This document shows, one piece after another, positions 23,123 through 25,420 of a stretch of DNA of 25,420 bases. Numbering within the stretch: the first letter of the stretch is position 1; each line of letters begins with the position of its first letter. Under the pieces are notes generated by a model that was not told the origin of the DNA, made no database searches, and saw only the letters and a program-made list of their open reading frames with translations. The stretch is taken from assembly GCA_018364635.1 (NCBI GenBank), contig JAGZLR010000030.1, positions 1-25,420 on the forward strand, written 5' to 3'. Source of the stretch: Clostridiales bacterium (GTDB lineage: Bacteria; Bacillota; Clostridia; Lachnospirales; Anaerotignaceae). Made by a program: the position numbers and the translations under genes.

Positions 23123-24187
23123 TTATTCAATGACAGTTACCCAATGATACTTGTCTTCCAGCCTTCCACTTTGGATTCCTGTAATGGTATCAAAAATTTT
23201 ATGAGAAATTGGACCAATCTCCCCGTTATTGATCACCACATCTTCCCCTTCCCAGCTAAGCTCGCCGATTGGGGAGATAACAGCAGCTGTACCTGTGCCA
23301 AAAGCTTCGTTTAAAGTACCATTTTTCGCTGCATCAAAAACTTCCTGCATAGAAACTTTTCTTTCTGTCACCTTATATCCAGCGTCTCTCAAAAGTTCAA
23401 TCGAAGACATTCTTGTAATACCGGAAAGGATGCTGCCATTTAATTCCGGTGTTACCACCTCGCCATTAATGACAAACATAACATTCATTGTACCTACTTC
23501 TTCGATGTATTTTCTTGTCACGCCATCCAGCCAAAGTACCTGTGTAAATCCTTTTTCCAGTGCGATTTCCTGAGATTTTAAGGAAGCGGCATAATTTCCC
23601 GCAGTCTTTGTAAAGCCCATACCACCCTTTACTGCTCTGCAATATTCGTCTTCCACATAAATTTTTACAGGATTAATTCCCTCTTTGTAGTAGGAGCCTA
23701 CTGGAGAGAGGATTACCATAAATTTGTATGTTTTTGAAGGGTGTACGCCAATGTGATCTTCTGTAGCAATGACAAATGGTCTGATATAAAGACTTGTGCC
23801 TGGCGCTGTTGGAATCCAGCTTCTTTCCAGAGAAACTAATGTCTTGATTGCCTCAAGAGCATCCTCCTCATTTAACTGAGGGATACACAAACGATCGTTA
23901 GAAATATTTAAACGATGTACGTTTTTCTCTGGACGAAACAGTCTAATTTCACCGTTAACGCCCATATATGCTTTTAATCCCTCAAAAGTAGCCTGTCCAT
24001 AATGAAGCACCATGCAGGCTGGATCCATCATCAGCGGCTGATAAGGCACAATCCGCGGGTCAAACCAACCTTTTCCTTCCTCATAATCCATAATAAACAT
24101 ATGGTCGGTATAATAAACGCCAAAAGGCAAATTATTCATATCCGGCTTTTCTTTTAATGTTTTTGCTCTCTCGATTCTGATATTCAT
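23123..24187 (-). CDS. ilvE: Branched-chain amino acid aminotransferase
   Basis: A 354-aa fold-type IV PLP aminotransferase that transfers amino groups between branched-chain amino acids and 2-oxoglutarate. It matches the longer BCAT group II: HYGQATFEGLKAY near 62-74, PEKNVHRLN, SLYIRPFVIAT, the PLP Lys194 in GGMGFTKTAGNYAAS, YIEEVGTMNVMFV, and GTGTAAVISPIG. The ATG at 24187 has AGGGGGA seven bases upstream. A G/C-rich hairpin (24208-24228) lies in its leader, just before the ribosome site, and could affect translation. It lies between the hisS remnant and aspS, as a single transcription unit. Confidence 0.95.
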   Translation of the reverse strand: MNIRIERAKTLKEKPDMNNLPFGVYYTDHMFIMDYEEGKGWFDPRIVPYQPLMMDPACMVLHYGQATFEGLKAYMGVNGEIRLFRPEKNVHRLNISNDRLCIPQLNEEDALEAIKTLVSLERSWIPTAPGTSLYIRPFVIATEDHIGVHPSKTYKFMVILSPVGSYYKEGINPVKIYVEDEYCRAVKGGMGFTKTAGNYAASLKSQEIALEKGFTQVLWLDGVTRKYIEEVGTMNVMFVINGEVVTPELNGSILSGITRMSSIELLRDAGYKVTERKVSMQEVFDAAKNGTLNEAFGTGTAAVISPIGELSWEGEDVVINNGEIGPISHKIFDTITGIQSGRLEDKYHWVTVIE

Positions 24188-24235
24188 ACTGAAATCCCCC
24201 TATCAATAGCAGCGCCACCAACGCCGCTAACTTTA

Positions 24236-24265
24236 ATAATAAATTGTTAACTAACAGAATAACAA
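24236..24265 (-). promoter_or_regulatory. Possible promoter of ilvE
   Basis: On the minus strand, -35 TTGTTA (24260-24265) and -10 TATTAT (24236-24241) have an 18-base spacer, in the 83-base gap after hisS. No terminator is seen after hisS, so read-through is also possible. Confidence 0.45.
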
Positions 24266-24270
24266 ACTTT

Positions 24271-25326
24271 TTATATTAATTCAAGTATTTTCGAGTGAAT
24301 CTCTGAAACTTTTACCTCGACCATTTCTCCTGTCTCCATATTTTTAAGAGAAGCAACATCATTTTTAATTTCATCGTCACCTAAAATAACAGCGTATTTC
24401 GCCCCAATTTTATTGGCATATTTCATCTGCGCCTTGACACTTCGGCCTACCGTATCACACTCTGCCTGAACCCCTCTTTGCCGCAGAGAAAAAACAATCC
24501 CCTGAGCTTTGATAAAGCCTGTCTCACCAACAGAGCCGACATAAATATGCCGCTGCGGCGGAAACTCCTCTTTGCCATTTTGCGCTTCCAGTGTCAGAAG
24601 TAACCGTTCCATTCCCAAACCAAATCCCACAGCTCCTGTCTTTGCGCCACCGCATTCCTCTATCAAACCGTCATATCTTCCGCCGCCGCAAACTGTGCTT
24701 TGGGCGCCAATGCTTGTAGTGACAAATTCAAAAACTGTTCTTGTATAATAATCCAGACCGCGAACAATCTTTGGATCTACGGTATATGGAATGCCCATTT
24801 CATCTAAAATCCGCTGTAATGTTTCAAAGTGTTCTGTACATTCCTTGTCCAGACAGTCCAAAACCGAAGGCGCCTTTTCTAACACAGCCTGACATTTCTC
24901 ATTTTTACAGTCCAGCACACGGAGTGGATTTTTCAGATACCGCGCTCTGCAATCCTCACAAAGATCCTCTATATGAGCGCCAATAAAACTTTTCAGCGTT
25001 TGATTATAGTTTTGTCTGCACACCGGCCCGCCAAGGCTATTGATTCTCAGCGCAATATCTTTTACCCCCAGCTCACGCAGCAATTCATAAGCCACAGAAA
25101 TCGCCTCTGCATCCTGCGCCGGACTATACGAACCAAACATTTCCACACCAAACTGGTGAAACTGCCTCTGACGGCCTGCTTGCATTTTTTCATATCGGAA
25201 GGTAGGTGCAATGTAATAAAGCTTTGTCGGCTGCACTTGATTGTGCATGCCATGCTCAATATAGGCTCTCGCTACCCCTGCTGTGCTTTCTGGTTTCAGC
25301 GTAATGCTTCTGTCACCTTTGTCTTG
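24271..25326 (-). pseudogene. hisS: Histidyl-tRNA synthetase remnant lacking the N-terminus
   Basis: The in-frame HisRS homology begins at QDKGDRSITLKPESTAG (about 25326) and runs 351 codons to the C-terminus. Motif 2 is FRYEKMQAGRQRQFHQFGVE, the histidine loop is RGLDYYTRTVFEF, motif 3 is GFGLGMERLLL, and the anticodon-binding domain follows. A full HisRS has about 70 more residues, including motif 1 (dimer interface). Upstream, the same frame reads HHI and then stops at a TAA (25336-25338), and the sequence has no HisRS character. The first internal ATG (25248) would lose still more of the catalytic domain. So this copy is 5'-truncated, by rearrangement or by an assembly join; as shown it would not make a working enzyme. 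The body has no frameshift or internal stop, which means the break is recent or artificial. Confidence 0.82.
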
Positions 25327-25344
25327 TATATGGTGTTAGTATAT

Positions 25345-25419
25345 CTACATTCTATTCCAAAGCCATTCTATATCAGGAAAAGCTAAATGAACTAAGAATG
25401 TAACAACAAACAATGCAAT
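25345..25419 (-). CDS. C-terminal end of an unidentified hydrophobic protein (5' part outside window)
   Basis: The frame is open from the right edge to a TAG at 25345-25347, encoding 24 residues: a hydrophobic stretch IALFVVTFLVHLAF, then PDIEWLWNRM. This looks like the last membrane helix and tail of some membrane protein. It ends 18 bases before the hisS homology begins. The frame is short, so it may be chance; no family can be named. Confidence 0.3.
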   Translation of the reverse strand: MALFVVTFLVHLAFPDIEWLWNRM

Positions 25420-25420
25420 C

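Noticed and set aside
24973..25386. 137-codon plus-strand frame across the hisS junction
   Set aside because: Mostly antisense to clear HisRS sequence; no ribosome site. It does not explain the junction.
1..25420. tRNA, rRNA, CRISPR array, complete insertion sequence or prophage
   Set aside because: No cloverleaf or CCA-ended tRNA pattern, no spaced direct repeats, no transposase, integrase or phage structural protein was seen on either strand.

Overview
This window reads as chromosomal DNA of a low-GC Gram-positive anaerobe, most likely of the class Clostridia and plausibly Lachnospiraceae. The supporting signs are AT-rich intergenic DNA, strong AGGAGG-type ribosome binding sites, several TTG starts, near-consensus TTGACA/TATAAT promoters, a ROK glucokinase, a UPF0735 ACT protein next to threonine genes, and rubrerythrin. 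Gene order is dense and mostly ordinary. I see no rRNA, tRNA, CRISPR array, complete insertion sequence or prophage.

Left part (1-5766, minus strand). A promoter at 2265-2293 drives kdgK, eda and an SDR oxidoreductase that runs off the left edge. This is a module that feeds 2-keto-3-deoxygluconate into pyruvate and glyceraldehyde-3-phosphate. Next is an operon with a consensus-like promoter (5737-5766) that encodes an MBOAT acyltransferase, a membrane-anchored SGNH hydrolase and a ROK glucokinase. The first two look like an extracytoplasmic acyl-transfer pair.

Middle (6115-12476). Here are a sodium-coupled NSS transporter, rubrerythrin with a perfect 17-bp palindrome over its start site, a LacX-like aldose epimerase, and a dgoA-dgoK pair. 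That pair is a second keto-deoxy sugar acid kinase/aldolase module, with a kinase of a different fold. A single-gene unit follows: a HisD-family dehydrogenase with its own consensus promoter and terminator. Its sequence looks more like the non-histidine HisD paralogs than like a biosynthetic HisD.

Amino-acid block (12483-15165, minus strand). An HTH-like/ACT protein, thrB and aspartokinase form an operon without homoserine dehydrogenase. An HAD phosphatase lies upstream. Divergent from it is a plus-strand operon (16007-19176) of an unrecognised 517-aa protein with a pRiA4b ORF-3-like C-terminus, a CobD-like PLP enzyme and a GNAT acetyltransferase. I consider this the most novel unit in the window.

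Right part (19273-25420). A YczE-like membrane protein and a LysR regulator diverge around a 27-bp near-perfect palindrome. After them come aspS, ilvE and a hisS fragment. The hisS homology stops abruptly at about 25326; about 70 N-terminal residues, including motif 1, are missing. The flanking 94 bases instead encode the end of an unrelated hydrophobic protein. This is either a real rearrangement that made a hisS pseudogene or an assembly join. The SDR at the left edge also departs from its family in its last visible residues, so both window ends deserve checking.
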